Shown here in pieces: positions 9,538 through 18,812 of a stretch of 64,000 bases of DNA. Where the stretch lies: contig JBEKFZ010000009.1 in NCBI GenBank assembly GCA_050013075.1, positions 1 through 64,000 of the forward strand, given 5' to 3'. How positions within the stretch are numbered: the first letter of the stretch is position 1; every line of letters starts with the position of its first letter. Origin of the DNA: JBEKIK01 sp050013075. GTDB taxonomy: Bacteria > Planctomycetota > Planctomycetia > Pirellulales > Thermoguttaceae. A program made the translations under genes and the position numbers. A model generated the notes under the pieces. It made no database searches. It was not told the origin of the DNA and saw nothing but the letters and a program-made list of their open reading frames with translations.

Positions 9538-11655
9538 TTATCGCGGCAAATGCCCGCTAGTTAGTTCATTAGCCAGGTCTTGGGCGTTGTATATTTTTTG
9601 CAAAGCCTCGATAATTGCGCTGGAGTGGACGGCCAGCGATCGGCCTTGAACGTCGTTATAAACATAATCCCAAACCAGCGATTCCAGATTGCCGTCGAAG
9701 ATGATTCCCACCAATTCGGCATCACGGTTCACGACCGGACTGCCCGAGTTGCCGCCGATAATGTCGTTCGTGCAGATAAAGTTAAAGGGGGTATCGAGAT
9801 TTAGTTTTCCTTTTTGTTCGAGCCATCGCCGGGGCAAGTTGAAGGGCGGCTCGTTTCCGTGCTCCTCGGACCGTTGATAAGCGCCGCCCATGGTGGTCCA
9901 CGGCAGGATGGTTTTGCCCGCCTGGCTGTAACCCTTGACGGTTCCAAAAGCCAAACGCAGGGTGAAGGTGGCGTCGGGATAAATTTCCTTGCCGAAAAGC
10001 GCGAATCGGGCCTTGGCGATTTTGCCGTAGGCCTGGCGCTGAGGTTCCTCGACTTGTTGTTCATAGATTTTGCGCACGTCGCGCGCCGGGGCATCGACCA
10101 GGCGGGCCAGGCGGATCATCGGATCGTTGGAGGCTTCGATCGCTTTTTGGCCGCCTTCGGCCAGCTTTTTCCGCACAGCCACGTCCTCGAGCTTCGTGCC
10201 TTGCACCAGGGCCGCCGCCCGCTCCACGGGCGAACTGCCCGAGAGAACCTCTTTTGCCAATTTATTGTCGTAGCCCGCCGTTTCGATGAAATAACTCAAC
10301 GAATCGGCGAGTTGGAGCGTTTCCAAATCCTTGTAGATGGGCGTATCGGCGAACAGTTCCAGCTTCAGCGAGTCGAGGTTCGATTCGCGGAATTCACGCA
10401 GCCGATCGGCGTTGGGTTTGGCGTTTTCCTCGCACAGCCGCAGCAAAGTCCGCGCGATTCGGAAAAGCCTGCAATCGAAGGCCGAGCCTTTTTCCAGCAG
10501 ATCGAAGTCCTTGTAGACCGGTTCCCAGACCTTTAGCGACTCGGCTACAATGTCCCAGGCGTCGCCGCAGGATTTTTCAAGCTGCGGATCTTTCATCACC
10601 GCCTGGCGGAAGGCTTGTTCGGCGGCCTTGTGCGGATCCATCACGGCAGGGTCTTGCAGCCCGGCCAACATGCCCAAGCGGGCCTTGCGCGAGTTCTGCA
10701 CGCCAAACAGATCATCTTTGGCCCGGCGGGCGTTCTCCTCGCTCCGCTGGCTGTAGACCGAAAGCAGCACTTCGCGCCGCCGCAGCTTAGTAAGCAGATA
10801 AGGCATGGCCCGGTCGCGGATAAACTCCAGGTGCGCGGCGGTGTCCAACCGGTCGGTCTTTCCCGGATTGCCCGAGACGAAAACCAACTCGTTGTCTTTC
10901 GGGCCGGCCGCGCTCCACTTCAAATAGTGGTCGATCCTGGCCGGCTTGCCGTCTTCGTACACGCGGAAGAAACAGATATCCAGATCGTAGCGCGGGTATT
11001 CGAAATTGTCGGGATCGCCGCCGAAAAACGCGGCGTCCTGCTCAGGGGCGAACACCAAGCGCACGTCGGTGTACTTTTTGTATCGGTAAAGCTGATACTC
11101 GCCGCCGTTGTACAAAGTGATCACGTCGCTGCGCAGGCCGGTTTTATCCGTGGACTCTTTTTCGATGGTGTTCATCACAGCGCGGCGGGCTTTTTCGGCC
11201 GCGGCCATGTCGGCGCCGGGCGGCACAGCGGCATTTACCCTGGCCGTGACGTCCTCGATGCTCACCAGGACGTTCAGTTCCTGATCGGCGCACTTTAGTT
11301 CCTCGTCCCGGGTTTTGGCGTAAAATCCTTCCTTGAGGTAATCGTGCTCCTTGCTGCCGAATTTTTGCAGTGCATCGGCCCCCACGTGATGATTGGTCAT
11401 CACCAGGGCGTCGCCCGAAACGAACGACGCCGACCCGCCCGCGTTACACCGCACCGACGCAAGCTGCACGTGCTTGAGCCACTCGGGCGCGGCCGTGAAA
11501 TTGTAACGCTCTTTTAGGATTTTATTGGGCGGACTGTTGTACAGCCACATGCCTTCGTCGCCTTTGACGAGCGTACTGATGCCGGCTAGTAAACATGTAA
11601 CGATTGCAAATTGCGAAATGCAAAATGCAAATTTCAAATAGCCGCAAAAACACAT
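9538..11655 (-). CDS. S46 family dipeptidyl-peptidase (DPP7/DPP11-like)
   Basis: The protein has 705 residues, the usual length of S46 peptidases, which remove dipeptides in the periplasm. The fold is chymotrypsin-like: His in VMTNHHVG (H89/H90), a candidate Asp in RYDLDICFFR, and the nucleophile in GGNSGSP near the C-terminus, followed by IIFDGNLESL. The N-terminal 31 residues form a signal peptide. A strong AAGGAGGT lies just before the ATG. The signal peptide core (YLKFAFCISQFAIV) is encoded by a TTTGCATTTTGCA-type repeat that also occurs intergenically at 18695. Confidence 0.93.
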   Translation of the reverse strand: MCFCGYLKFAFCISQFAIVTCLLAGISTLVKGDEGMWLYNSPPNKILKERYNFTAAPEWLKHVQLASVRCNAGGSASFVSGDALVMTNHHVGADALQKFGSKEHDYLKEGFYAKTRDEELKCADQELNVLVSIEDVTARVNAAVPPGADMAAAEKARRAVMNTIEKESTDKTGLRSDVITLYNGGEYQLYRYKKYTDVRLVFAPEQDAAFFGGDPDNFEYPRYDLDICFFRVYEDGKPARIDHYLKWSAAGPKDNELVFVSGNPGKTDRLDTAAHLEFIRDRAMPYLLTKLRRREVLLSVYSQRSEENARRAKDDLFGVQNSRKARLGMLAGLQDPAVMDPHKAAEQAFRQAVMKDPQLEKSCGDAWDIVAESLKVWEPVYKDFDLLEKGSAFDCRLFRIARTLLRLCEENAKPNADRLREFRESNLDSLKLELFADTPIYKDLETLQLADSLSYFIETAGYDNKLAKEVLSGSSPVERAAALVQGTKLEDVAVRKKLAEGGQKAIEASNDPMIRLARLVDAPARDVRKIYEQQVEEPQRQAYGKIAKARFALFGKEIYPDATFTLRLAFGTVKGYSQAGKTILPWTTMGGAYQRSEEHGNEPPFNLPRRWLEQKGKLNLDTPFNFICTNDIIGGNSGSPVVNRDAELVGIIFDGNLESLVWDYVYNDVQGRSLAVHSSAIIEALQKIYNAQDLANELTSGHLPR
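11611..11640. repeat. R9 repeat inside the S46 signal peptide
   Basis: A tandem of TTTGCA/AAATGCAAA units lies within the first 20 codons of the S46 peptidase gene. A longer intergenic copy is at 18695-18733. Confidence 0.6.
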
Positions 11656-11707
11656 AATGACCTCCTTAAAATGATATTGTACTCGATAATCACAGGCACG
11701 TTTCCCG

Positions 11708-11783
11708 CGCTCCCCTTCGGGTCGCGGCTAAACAAAGATGGAAAATATAATTCTTACGTTTAGCCGCGACCCGAAGGGGAGCG
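11708..11783. repeat. R8 REP pair, left side of the RAYT gene
   Basis: GCTCCCCTTCGGGTCGCGG-CTAAAC at 11708-11733 and its exact reverse complement at 11758-11783 face each other across a 24-base spacer, a BIME-like arrangement. The same pair flanks the transposase gene on its other side at 12404-12471. Confidence 0.85.
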
Positions 11784-11820
11784 CGTAACGGGCAAATTAT
11801 TCATAATTTGTTACGAAATT

Positions 11821-12387
11821 CTAATGTTGTTTCGATTTCACCTCTTTTAATGGATTATCCTCCACATACCTAATTGCTCGGCGAATATCCTTTACGCTAT
11901 CCAAAAACACTTTCCACTGTCCTTGTGCCCAAGTTTTTGGCAATCGGCCTTTATTGGTCGGATAATTTTCAAAGGAATGAACATTTTCTTCAATCAGGGC
12001 CTTTGTTGCGGCTCCTTTCAGTAGGTTTGCGATTTGTTCCGCCTTGTATCGATGCCGAGCAATAACCAGGTGTGCGTGTTCCGGCAAAATCGAACATGCC
12101 CATATAGTCAGTTCATTTCGCTGGACATAGTCCGCAAATCCACGGCCGATAACCCGTGCTTGAATTCCCGTAAAATGTACATTGGGATACTTTAATTCTT
12201 TCTTTGCAGCTAAGCGAGTAAGTTGATTATGCGTTGTTGATGCCAAAGATTGTCTGCTTTCGGTTTTTGTCGCGCGCCCAAATCGCAACAATTCCCAGGC
12301 TCCGACAAAATCGGACCATGATCCCCGCGGATCGTTCGGCAGCCAAAAACCATAAGCTGTTATTATAAGATGATAGCCAAGAATCAT
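11821..12387 (-). CDS. RAYT (REP-associated Y1 transposase, IS200-like)
   Basis: The protein has 188 residues and is a single-domain HUH transposase of the REP-associated tyrosine family. It shows the N-terminal GFWLPNDPRGSW motif typical of one RAYT group, the HUH metal motif PEHAHLV (H104, H106) and Tyr114 in HRYKAEQ as the likely nucleophile. Such enzymes nick REP hairpins as single strands and are thought to spread them. The gene is intact, starts with ATG, and lies between two inverted pairs of the same 26-base sequence, as expected of a REP-RAYT unit. Confidence 0.88.
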   Translation of the reverse strand: MILGYHLIITAYGFWLPNDPRGSWSDFVGAWELLRFGRATKTESRQSLASTTHNQLTRLAAKKELKYPNVHFTGIQARVIGRGFADYVQRNELTIWACSILPEHAHLVIARHRYKAEQIANLLKGAATKALIEENVHSFENYPTNKGRLPKTWAQGQWKVFLDSVKDIRRAIRYVEDNPLKEVKSKQH

Positions 12388-12403
12388 TGCATACTCCCTC
12401 GCT

Positions 12404-12471
12404 CGCTCCCCTTCGGGTCGCGGCTAAACGGTTGTTTGTTTTACAGTTTAGCCGCGACCCGAAGGGGAGCG
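12404..12471. repeat. R8 REP pair, right side of the RAYT gene
   Basis: The same 26-base sequence as at 11708, again as a head-to-head inverted pair (12404-12429 and 12447-12471) with a T-rich spacer. It lies immediately upstream of the RAYT start and downstream of the OPT gene stop. Confidence 0.85.
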
Positions 12472-12479
12472 ATTTGCCG

Positions 12480-15080
12480 TCAAGTATTTTCCTTTACACT
12501 CGTGGATTTAAAAATCCAACCGAAACCGACCGTCATTAATATCAATGCCAGCGCCGCAAAGGCGATCAATGAGGGAATGTTTTGCTGCGGCAATCGCACC
12601 TCGACCCCCGCCGGCAATCCCTGGGGAGGCCTGAGCCTGTCGGAGTTCAGATCCAAGAGCGAGGCGGCTTTATCCGGCGTGCCTAATACGTTTTTAGCGA
12701 ATTCGCCCAATGTCATATCGGCTTCCACTTCCGCGGGTTTATCGCCCGGCAGATTAAGCGTCATCCCTTTGCGTAAGGACACATATTGAGGCGGAAGTTG
12801 CGTATTTAGATCGTAGATTTCAGAGGCCAGGTGATATAAATCCTTTTCCGAGGCCTTTTCGCCCAATTCACTTTTTGCCAATGCCAGGCATTGGTTGGGA
12901 AAGTCGGCCTCCGCACTGATGGGCACATGCCGGTACTGCCATTTGCGAAGGGTGTTTTGCATTGATGTGGGGCTAAAAACCAAGCAAGCAATCAATACGC
13001 CTGCGATTGTTCCGCCTGCAATATAACCCGTGGAAAACAGCACGCCGGAACTCATTTCCGATTCGAGTTGTGAGGTTGTGTCGCTGCGTTTTCGGCGTGT
13101 GAAACCATCTACGATGTACCGTATCAGTCCACCGGCGAAAATCGGCGTTGACGTGGAAAGGGGCAAATACACGCCGACCGCGAAAGGTAGAGATGAAATG
13201 CCGCATAACTCCATGAACAGCGAAATAGCTACACCTAAGAGAACTAAAACCCAAGGCAGTTTTTGGCTGAGGATGCCGTCGGTTATCACCGCGAACAATT
13301 GGGCTTGGGGAGGATTGTATTTTTCCACATCTGTGCCGTCATCGCGGCGCGTAAGCCGACCGCTGATTCCAGGATCGACGAGATAACGGATTTGTCCCTG
13401 ATCATCGACCAGATATTTTCCCGGCGGCACTCGCTGGGGATTTCCTTCCAAGGCATGCCAAACGTAATATAGATTTTTATCGTCGGGCGCCTGTTCTTGC
13501 TTGGCATGTTCTTGAATTTTAGCGATATCCAAGGGACTTGCCGGTAGTGGAAGGTTTTTGGTTGAATATATGGTACCGGCTTGATTGAGCATTAAAAGGA
13601 TCACACCGATAACAAGCGCGGATGAAACCGCGCCTACAACTATGCTTAACTGCTGATATTTCGGCGTGGCGCCGACCAGATACCCGGTCTTTAGATCCTG
13701 CGAAGTCGTGCCGCCGTTCGACGACGCTATGCACACCACGGCGGCCACGGAAAGGGCAATCAGCCGGTTTTGCGGATTGGTCCAACCTAGAAGCAGGAAG
13801 ATCAGGCACGTCAACAGCAGCGTAGCCACGGTCATGCCGGAAATGGGATTGGAAGACGATCCGATTTCGCCGGTCAATCGCGAAGATACCGTGACAAAAA
13901 GGAATCCAAACAGGACGATAAGCACCGCCGCCACGAGATTTGTCCAATTCATTAGCGCGGCCCAGGTAAAACTTCCACCGGCTTGGGGATCGGCTCCAAG
14001 GAAGACCCAAATAGCCGCCACCAGCAGAATTGAGCCGACAAATACAACCCACATAGGCATATCGCGATCGGTGCGGCGTGCCAAGGCGCCGCCGGTGCGA
14101 ATCGCATTTTTCATATCGCGAAGACCTGAACGGAGCGAAGAATAAATAAGCGGCATTGCACGGCATAAACCTATAATTCCGCCCGTGGCCACCGCCCCGG
14201 CGCCAATGTAGACAATATAGTTACTGCGGATTGCATCGGAATCCATAGTGCTGATAAGTGCCGTGGCAGGATAAAGCGGGGCGGTTAAACCTTCACCAAA
14301 AAACTTGATGGCCGGAACCAACACTAAATATGCCAATATGCCTCCGGCTACCATGATGCAAGCAACCCGCGTGCCGATTATATAACCCACTCCTAAAAGC
14401 TCGGGAGTTGCTTCTATCGCCGGCGTTGCGCCGCTGAACCAATCCAGCGGCTTGGAAACGATGTCTTTCCAAAGCCTCATTCCGGCCATCAGAAATTTAT
14501 GCACAAACGCCAATCCGAAACCGATGAAGACCGTCTTGGCGGTCGAACCGCCGGTCTCGCCGATCACAAGCACGTCGGCGCAGGCCGTGCCCTCGGGATA
14601 TTTTAATGTTCCATGCTGCTTGACGATAAACGCCCGGCGCAACGGGATCATCATCAAGATGCCCAGCACTCCGCCCAGGATCGAGACGACCATCACACGC
14701 GTGATTTCCATCTCGAAGCCCAAGATCATCACTGCAGGCATGGTGATGCCCACGCCAAAGGCAATCGATTCGCCGGCCGAGCCGGTTGTCTGCACGATGT
14801 TGTTTTCCAAAATCGTCGCCCGGCGTATGCCGAAAACACGTGAAAAAACCCGAAACAGCGTAATCGAGAGCACCGCCACCGGAATCGATGCCGAAATGGT
14901 CATGCCCACCTTCAAGACCAGATACAAAGAAGACGCCCCAAAGACGATCCCCAGCACCGCCCCGACCAGCACCGCGGACCAGGTAAACTCGGGAATGATT
15001 TTATCGTCCGGCACATAAGGTTTATGCGTGGGAACATCCCCGGATGGAGTACGGGCACTGGATGGCGCGGGATTAGGCAT
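12480..15080 (-). CDS. OPT-family oligopeptide transporter with LysM-like insert
   Basis: The protein has 866 residues and many hydrophobic helices; the N-terminal segment (WSAVLVGAVLGIVFGASS) and GTACADVLVIGETGG match the OPT/YSL superfamily of proton-driven importers of peptides or metal chelates. It is longer than the typical 600-670 residues. Near the C-terminus, before the last helix (IPSLIAFAALALILMTVGF), a soluble segment of about 130 residues contains a LysM-like stretch (DMTLGEFAKNVLG to LPAGVEVRLP). If it faces the periplasm, that insert could bind peptidoglycan or peptide fragments. Start ATG at 15080. Confidence 0.9.
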   Translation of the reverse strand: MPNPAPSSARTPSGDVPTHKPYVPDDKIIPEFTWSAVLVGAVLGIVFGASSLYLVLKVGMTISASIPVAVLSITLFRVFSRVFGIRRATILENNIVQTTGSAGESIAFGVGITMPAVMILGFEMEITRVMVVSILGGVLGILMMIPLRRAFIVKQHGTLKYPEGTACADVLVIGETGGSTAKTVFIGFGLAFVHKFLMAGMRLWKDIVSKPLDWFSGATPAIEATPELLGVGYIIGTRVACIMVAGGILAYLVLVPAIKFFGEGLTAPLYPATALISTMDSDAIRSNYIVYIGAGAVATGGIIGLCRAMPLIYSSLRSGLRDMKNAIRTGGALARRTDRDMPMWVVFVGSILLVAAIWVFLGADPQAGGSFTWAALMNWTNLVAAVLIVLFGFLFVTVSSRLTGEIGSSSNPISGMTVATLLLTCLIFLLLGWTNPQNRLIALSVAAVVCIASSNGGTTSQDLKTGYLVGATPKYQQLSIVVGAVSSALVIGVILLMLNQAGTIYSTKNLPLPASPLDIAKIQEHAKQEQAPDDKNLYYVWHALEGNPQRVPPGKYLVDDQGQIRYLVDPGISGRLTRRDDGTDVEKYNPPQAQLFAVITDGILSQKLPWVLVLLGVAISLFMELCGISSLPFAVGVYLPLSTSTPIFAGGLIRYIVDGFTRRKRSDTTSQLESEMSSGVLFSTGYIAGGTIAGVLIACLVFSPTSMQNTLRKWQYRHVPISAEADFPNQCLALAKSELGEKASEKDLYHLASEIYDLNTQLPPQYVSLRKGMTLNLPGDKPAEVEADMTLGEFAKNVLGTPDKAASLLDLNSDRLRPPQGLPAGVEVRLPQQNIPSLIAFAALALILMTVGFGWIFKSTSVKENT

Positions 15081-15186
15081 AAAAACACCGTTTGTTCGTG
15101 AAAAAAACGCTAAAACTATGCCCCATTAAACGCGAAAAGCCCTTGCTAGACAAGGGCTATAATTATGGGGCAATATATTGCAAAAC

Positions 15187-15264
15187 CGCAAGCGGATTTT
15201 GCGCGATCGACCAGCCGACCATGCTGCGCATGGTGCCCGCTGGTGCCCGTCGCAGCTTTATGAA
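15187..15264. repeat. R6 element overlapping the fprA stop
   Basis: CATAAAGC followed by several GGGCACC units, then a GCGCAGCATGGTCGG turn and GGTCGATCGCG. The TAA of the flavodiiron gene (15258-15260) lies inside it. Related copies are at 25043-25137, 37894-37979 and 42713-42790. Confidence 0.75.
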
Positions 15265-16451
15265 TTTGCCGTCGCGGCCAGGGCCTTTTCGGCCAGGAGT
15301 TTGCCGGCCCGGCGGCATTGCTCTAGAATCTCGGTCGTGGGCCGGTATTTCGCCCGGATCGGCTCGCAAAGAATTTCCCAGCCGATATCGCGCAACCGCT
15401 GTTCCACCTTTTCCGTCCCGCCTTTTCCCCAGCCGTACGAACCAAAGGCAAAACCGCTTTTTGCCCGCGGTTTTAGCCCTTCCAGATAGCACAGGGCGGC
15501 GGCGGCCGAGGGCATCATATTACTGTTGAGCGTCGCCGAGCCGAAGGCGACCGCGGCGGCATCGAGAACCTCGGTCGCCAGCCGGGTGAGATTCGTCCGG
15601 CGGAGATGGATCAGTTTTATTTGCACGCCGGGCCGCGTGGCACCTTCCAAGATGGCTTGTGCCATTTCGGCGGTGCTCTCCCACATGGTATCGTAAACAA
15701 TCAGTACCTTTGGCTTGGGCACAAAGTCCATCCACCGGTGATAGGCGGCCAGAATCTTCTCGGCGTGCCGCCGCCAAATTATCCCGTGGCTTGGGGCAAT
15801 CGTTTCGATCTCCAATTCCTTGATGCGATCCAGACAGGCCTTCACCGATTTGCCGTAAGGCATGATGATGTTGGCATAATAGGTCTTGGCTTCTTCCATG
15901 ACGGTGCCCAGCGGCGATTCATCGTCGAACCGCTCGGCGCTGGCGTAGTGTTGGCCGAAGGCGTCCATGGAAAAAAGCAACTTCTCTTTCGGGACGTATG
16001 TGAACATCGACTCTGGCCAATGGACCATGGGCGTTTCGATGAACTTCAACGTCCGCCGGCCGAGCGATATCGTATCGCCGGTTGCCACGATCCGCGTTTT
16101 CCACGCCAAGACGTCAAAATGTTCGGCGAGAATTTCCGCGCATTTTTTGTCGCAGACCAGCACGGCCTTGGGCATGGCGGCCATTACATGGGGCAATGCG
16201 CCGCTGTGATCCAACTCGGCATGGTTGCACACGATGTAATCCACTTTTTCCAGCGGACACAAGGCCGAGACTTTTTCAAGCAGATCGTCGGCATACGGGG
16301 CTTTTACAGTGTCGATAAGCGCCGTCTTTTCGTCGCGCACCAAATAGGCATTGTAGGTGCTGCCGCGCTGGGTGTCGTAACTATGAAAATCGCGGATCGT
16401 CCAATCGACATAACCGACCCAGTCGATATTTTCGCAAATTTTATTGTTCAT
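15258..16451 (-). CDS. A-type flavodiiron protein (FprA)
   Basis: The protein has 397 residues. The metallo-beta-lactamase domain carries diiron ligands H77, E79, D81 and H82 (HAELDH), and the C-terminal flavodoxin domain (about 250-395, VLIVYDTMWESTAEMA) binds FMN. Flavodiiron proteins reduce O2 to water or NO to N2O in the cytosol. It heads a leftward-facing stress block with peroxiredoxin, ferritin and a PerR-like regulator. A TATAAT lies at 16461-16466 (minus strand) so close to the ATG that the transcript may be nearly leaderless. The stop codon comes from a repeat element. Confidence 0.95.
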   Translation of the reverse strand: MNNKICENIDWVGYVDWTIRDFHSYDTQRGSTYNAYLVRDEKTALIDTVKAPYADDLLEKVSALCPLEKVDYIVCNHAELDHSGALPHVMAAMPKAVLVCDKKCAEILAEHFDVLAWKTRIVATGDTISLGRRTLKFIETPMVHWPESMFTYVPKEKLLFSMDAFGQHYASAERFDDESPLGTVMEEAKTYYANIIMPYGKSVKACLDRIKELEIETIAPSHGIIWRRHAEKILAAYHRWMDFVPKPKVLIVYDTMWESTAEMAQAILEGATRPGVQIKLIHLRRTNLTRLATEVLDAAAVAFGSATLNSNMMPSAAAALCYLEGLKPRAKSGFAFGSYGWGKGGTEKVEQRLRDIGWEILCEPIRAKYRPTTEILEQCRRAGKLLAEKALAATANS

Positions 16452-16464
16452 GGTTTGCCCATTA

Positions 16465-16497
16465 TATCATAAAGCCGCGACCGGCGGTCGCGATTTA
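16465..16497. repeat. short R6-like hairpin upstream of fprA
   Basis: CATAAAGCCGCGACCGGCGGTCGCG: begins like the R6 element and folds as CGCGACC/GGTCGCG. A similar piece (GCGGCCAACGGTCGCGGC then TTTATG) is at about 24997-25023, upstream of the ptsI end of the HPr gap. Confidence 0.6.
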
Positions 16498-16516
16498 GTT
16501 GCGGTCAAAGGCAGCG

Positions 16517-17845
16517 CTAAGATGAAGATGTTTGTAAACGCATCTCATATCCTAAAGAATTCACAGCGGCGGTCAACTGCTGCGGATCGAGATGTTCGCC
16601 GGTTACCACTGCCCGGCCTTCCTTTAGATTCACTTCCACCCGGCGCACGCCTGGCGATTGGCGAAGAGTCCGGCCGACAGTTTCGACGCAGTGACCGCAG
16701 GTCATGCCCGAGACCGTGAATTCCAGACGCTGCGAACTTGCCGCGGACTCATCCGAGGCTGATCCTTCGGTAGTAAAATCTTCATCCAGGGTCAGGCCGG
16801 CTTCTTTTCTGGGCGACTGAAAATATGAAAAACCGATTACCGCCAAGAGTACGATGGCCCAAAACGCCGAAATCCAACCGCCTTCGCCCATCTCATGATG
16901 ATGGATGCCGCTATCGAGATGGGGTACGGCGATTTGCACTAAGGAAAACAGCCGGTCCAACAATAATCCGCAACCGACCGCGCTTATGACGACGGTCAGC
17001 AAATACAGCAGGGCGGTCCGCCGGCCCATCAATTTCCAAGTCGTGGTGATGGTGGCGGCATTCGTGGCCGGCCCGGAGATCAAAAACGCCAAGGCCGCGC
17101 CTGGTGATGCGCCCAAGTGGATCAAACCCGCCGCGATGGGGATCGAAGCCGCGGCACAAACATAAATCGGCACGCCGATGGCCATTGTTATCAGGATCGA
17201 GCCGATTCCTCCGCCCAGATAGGGCTGCAATTGATTGTCGGCGGGCACGACGGCTGTGATCGCCCCCGCCACCAGAACCCCAATCAGCAGTGCCGCGCCG
17301 ATGTCGCGGGGCAAGGTAACAAATCCATAATGAAAAGACCGCCAAACGATGTTACGCGATTCTTTGTCGGCACAGCAGGGTTCGGTGCAGGCACGGTTTT
17401 TTCCATCGGCGGATTCTTCCTCGCCGTTTTGTTCGCCGAAGAGTTGCACCAGTCCGCCGCCGAGCAATCCGGTGATAAAAGCGGCGATGGGCCGAAACAC
17501 GGCGAATACCGGTCCCAAAAGAGCGTATGTTATAGCTATACTGTCCACGCCCGTTTGCGGAGTGGAAAGAAGAAAGGACGTGGTGGCCGCGCGGCTGGCC
17601 CCGTGACGCCGGATCGAGGCGGTCACCGGTATCACACCGCACGAACAAAGCGGCAAGGGTACGCCCAACAACGACGCCTTCAGTACCGGAGCGAAACCGC
17701 GCCGGCCCAAGTGCCGTTGGATCCACTGGGGCGAAAAACATACCGACAATATGCCCGCCGCCAAAAACCCAAACAGCAGGTATGGCGCCATCTGGCCCAG
17801 CACCAGCCAACTCTCGGATGCAACCTTTGCCAAAATGGCGAGCAT
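16517..17845 (-). CDS. SO_0444-type metal permease with C-terminal HMA domain
   Basis: The protein has 442 residues. About 10 hydrophobic helices form an ArsP-like permease (DUF318) with the PLCSCGVIP motif. A cytosolic C-terminal heavy-metal-associated domain carries GMTCGHC with two metal-binding cysteines. This arrangement matches the SO_0444 family of Cu/Zn efflux transporters. It lies between fprA and the peroxiredoxin gene and shares their orientation. The ATG at 17845 has no Shine-Dalgarno sequence; R7 repeats (ACTGAAAACTG) occupy that place. Confidence 0.88.
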   Translation of the reverse strand: MLAILAKVASESWLVLGQMAPYLLFGFLAAGILSVCFSPQWIQRHLGRRGFAPVLKASLLGVPLPLCSCGVIPVTASIRRHGASRAATTSFLLSTPQTGVDSIAITYALLGPVFAVFRPIAAFITGLLGGGLVQLFGEQNGEEESADGKNRACTEPCCADKESRNIVWRSFHYGFVTLPRDIGAALLIGVLVAGAITAVVPADNQLQPYLGGGIGSILITMAIGVPIYVCAAASIPIAAGLIHLGASPGAALAFLISGPATNAATITTTWKLMGRRTALLYLLTVVISAVGCGLLLDRLFSLVQIAVPHLDSGIHHHEMGEGGWISAFWAIVLLAVIGFSYFQSPRKEAGLTLDEDFTTEGSASDESAASSQRLEFTVSGMTCGHCVETVGRTLRQSPGVRRVEVNLKEGRAVVTGEHLDPQQLTAAVNSLGYEMRLQTSSS

Positions 17846-17848
17846 GAA

Positions 17849-17881
17849 TAGTTTTCAGTTTTCAGTATACAGTTCTCGGTT
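17849..17881 (-). repeat. R7 repeat before the metal permease
   Basis: In the gene direction it reads ATACTGAAAACTGAAAACTA, ending four bases before the ATG. Confidence 0.75.
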
Positions 17882-17992
17882 TTTCCTCCGGCCAATGAGG
17901 GTCAGAAAAACAATGTCATATTTCAAGCCCACGGATTGCAATCCCTGGGCTTGGTGGCATTCTTTTCCTGGATCTCTATAAAGCCTATGGTC

Positions 17993-18586
17993 TCACTTGC
18001 CATGTTTTGCCAGGTATTGGGCCACGCCATCGGCCGTGGGTTTCATGGCTTCCTCGCCTTCGTGCCAGTTGGCCGGGCAGACGTCGCCGTGTTGTTCGTG
18101 GAACTGCAAGGCGTCGAGCGTGCGCAGGGCTTCATCGACGCTGCGGCCGATGGGCAGATCGTTGATCAACGCATGGCGGACTTTTCCCTCTTTGTCGATG
18201 AGGAACAGCCCGCGCAAGGCGACGCCGCCCTCCAACAGCACTCCGTAATCCTCGGCAATACTTTTGGTAAGGTCGGCCACCAGTGGATAGCGAATCGGTC
18301 CGATGCCGCCTTCCTTGCGAGGCGTGTTCTTCCATGCCAGGTGGGTAAAATGCGAATCCACACTTACGCCGATCACCTGGGTGTTTTTCCGCTGGAATTT
18401 TTCCAGAGCGGCGTCAAAGGCGATAATCTCCGACGGGCAAACAAAAGTGAAATCCAAGGGATAGAAAAACAAAACTACGTACTTGCCGCGATAATTCGAA
18501 AGCTTGAATTTTTCGTCAAACGAATTGTCCGGCATCACAGCCGTGGCGGTAAAATCGGGGGCCTCTTTGGTCACCAGGGTACACAT
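17993..18586 (-). CDS. 2-Cys peroxiredoxin (AhpC/Prx1 type)
   Basis: The protein has 197 residues and reduces H2O2 and organic peroxides in the cytosol. Peroxidatic C50 lies in DFTFVCPSE and resolving C170 in GDVCPANW, so it is a typical 2-Cys enzyme. An AAGGAG ribosome site precedes the ATG; the R7 repeat lies just 5' of that site. Its neighbours (ferritin, Fur-type regulator, flavodiiron protein) suggest a peroxide or iron response regulon. No dedicated AhpF-like reductase is adjacent. Confidence 0.96.
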   Translation of the reverse strand: MCTLVTKEAPDFTATAVMPDNSFDEKFKLSNYRGKYVVLFFYPLDFTFVCPSEIIAFDAALEKFQRKNTQVIGVSVDSHFTHLAWKNTPRKEGGIGPIRYPLVADLTKSIAEDYGVLLEGGVALRGLFLIDKEGKVRHALINDLPIGRSVDEALRTLDALQFHEQHGDVCPANWHEGEEAMKPTADGVAQYLAKHGK

Positions 18587-18603
18587 CTTGGTTTTTCTCC
18601 TTG

Positions 18604-18641
18604 AACAGTTTTCAGTAATCAGTTTTCAGTAATCAGTACGA
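18604..18641 (-). repeat. R7 repeat upstream of the peroxiredoxin gene
   Basis: CAGTTTTCAGTAATCAGTTTTCAG-type units. Here an AAGGAG Shine-Dalgarno sequence remains between the repeat and the ATG. Confidence 0.7.
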
Positions 18642-18694
18642 AGCATGGTGTACGGAGTACAGTGGCAAAACGCGCGTGCGGTTATGTTCGTTCA

Positions 18695-18733
18695 ATTTGC
18701 AATTTGCATTTTGCAATTTCCAATTTGCAATAC
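18695..18733. repeat. R9 repeat (TTTGCAATTTGCA)
   Basis: Tandem CAATTTGCA/CATTTTGCA units in the ferritin-peroxiredoxin gap. The same units code for the core of the S46 signal peptide at 11611. Confidence 0.7.
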
Positions 18734-18812
18734 GCTAGGCGCACTCAAACCTGCAAAATAATCCCGCCAAGTTGGAACAGCAGTTGAACTGCCGCCACAA
18801 CATGGCGGACTG

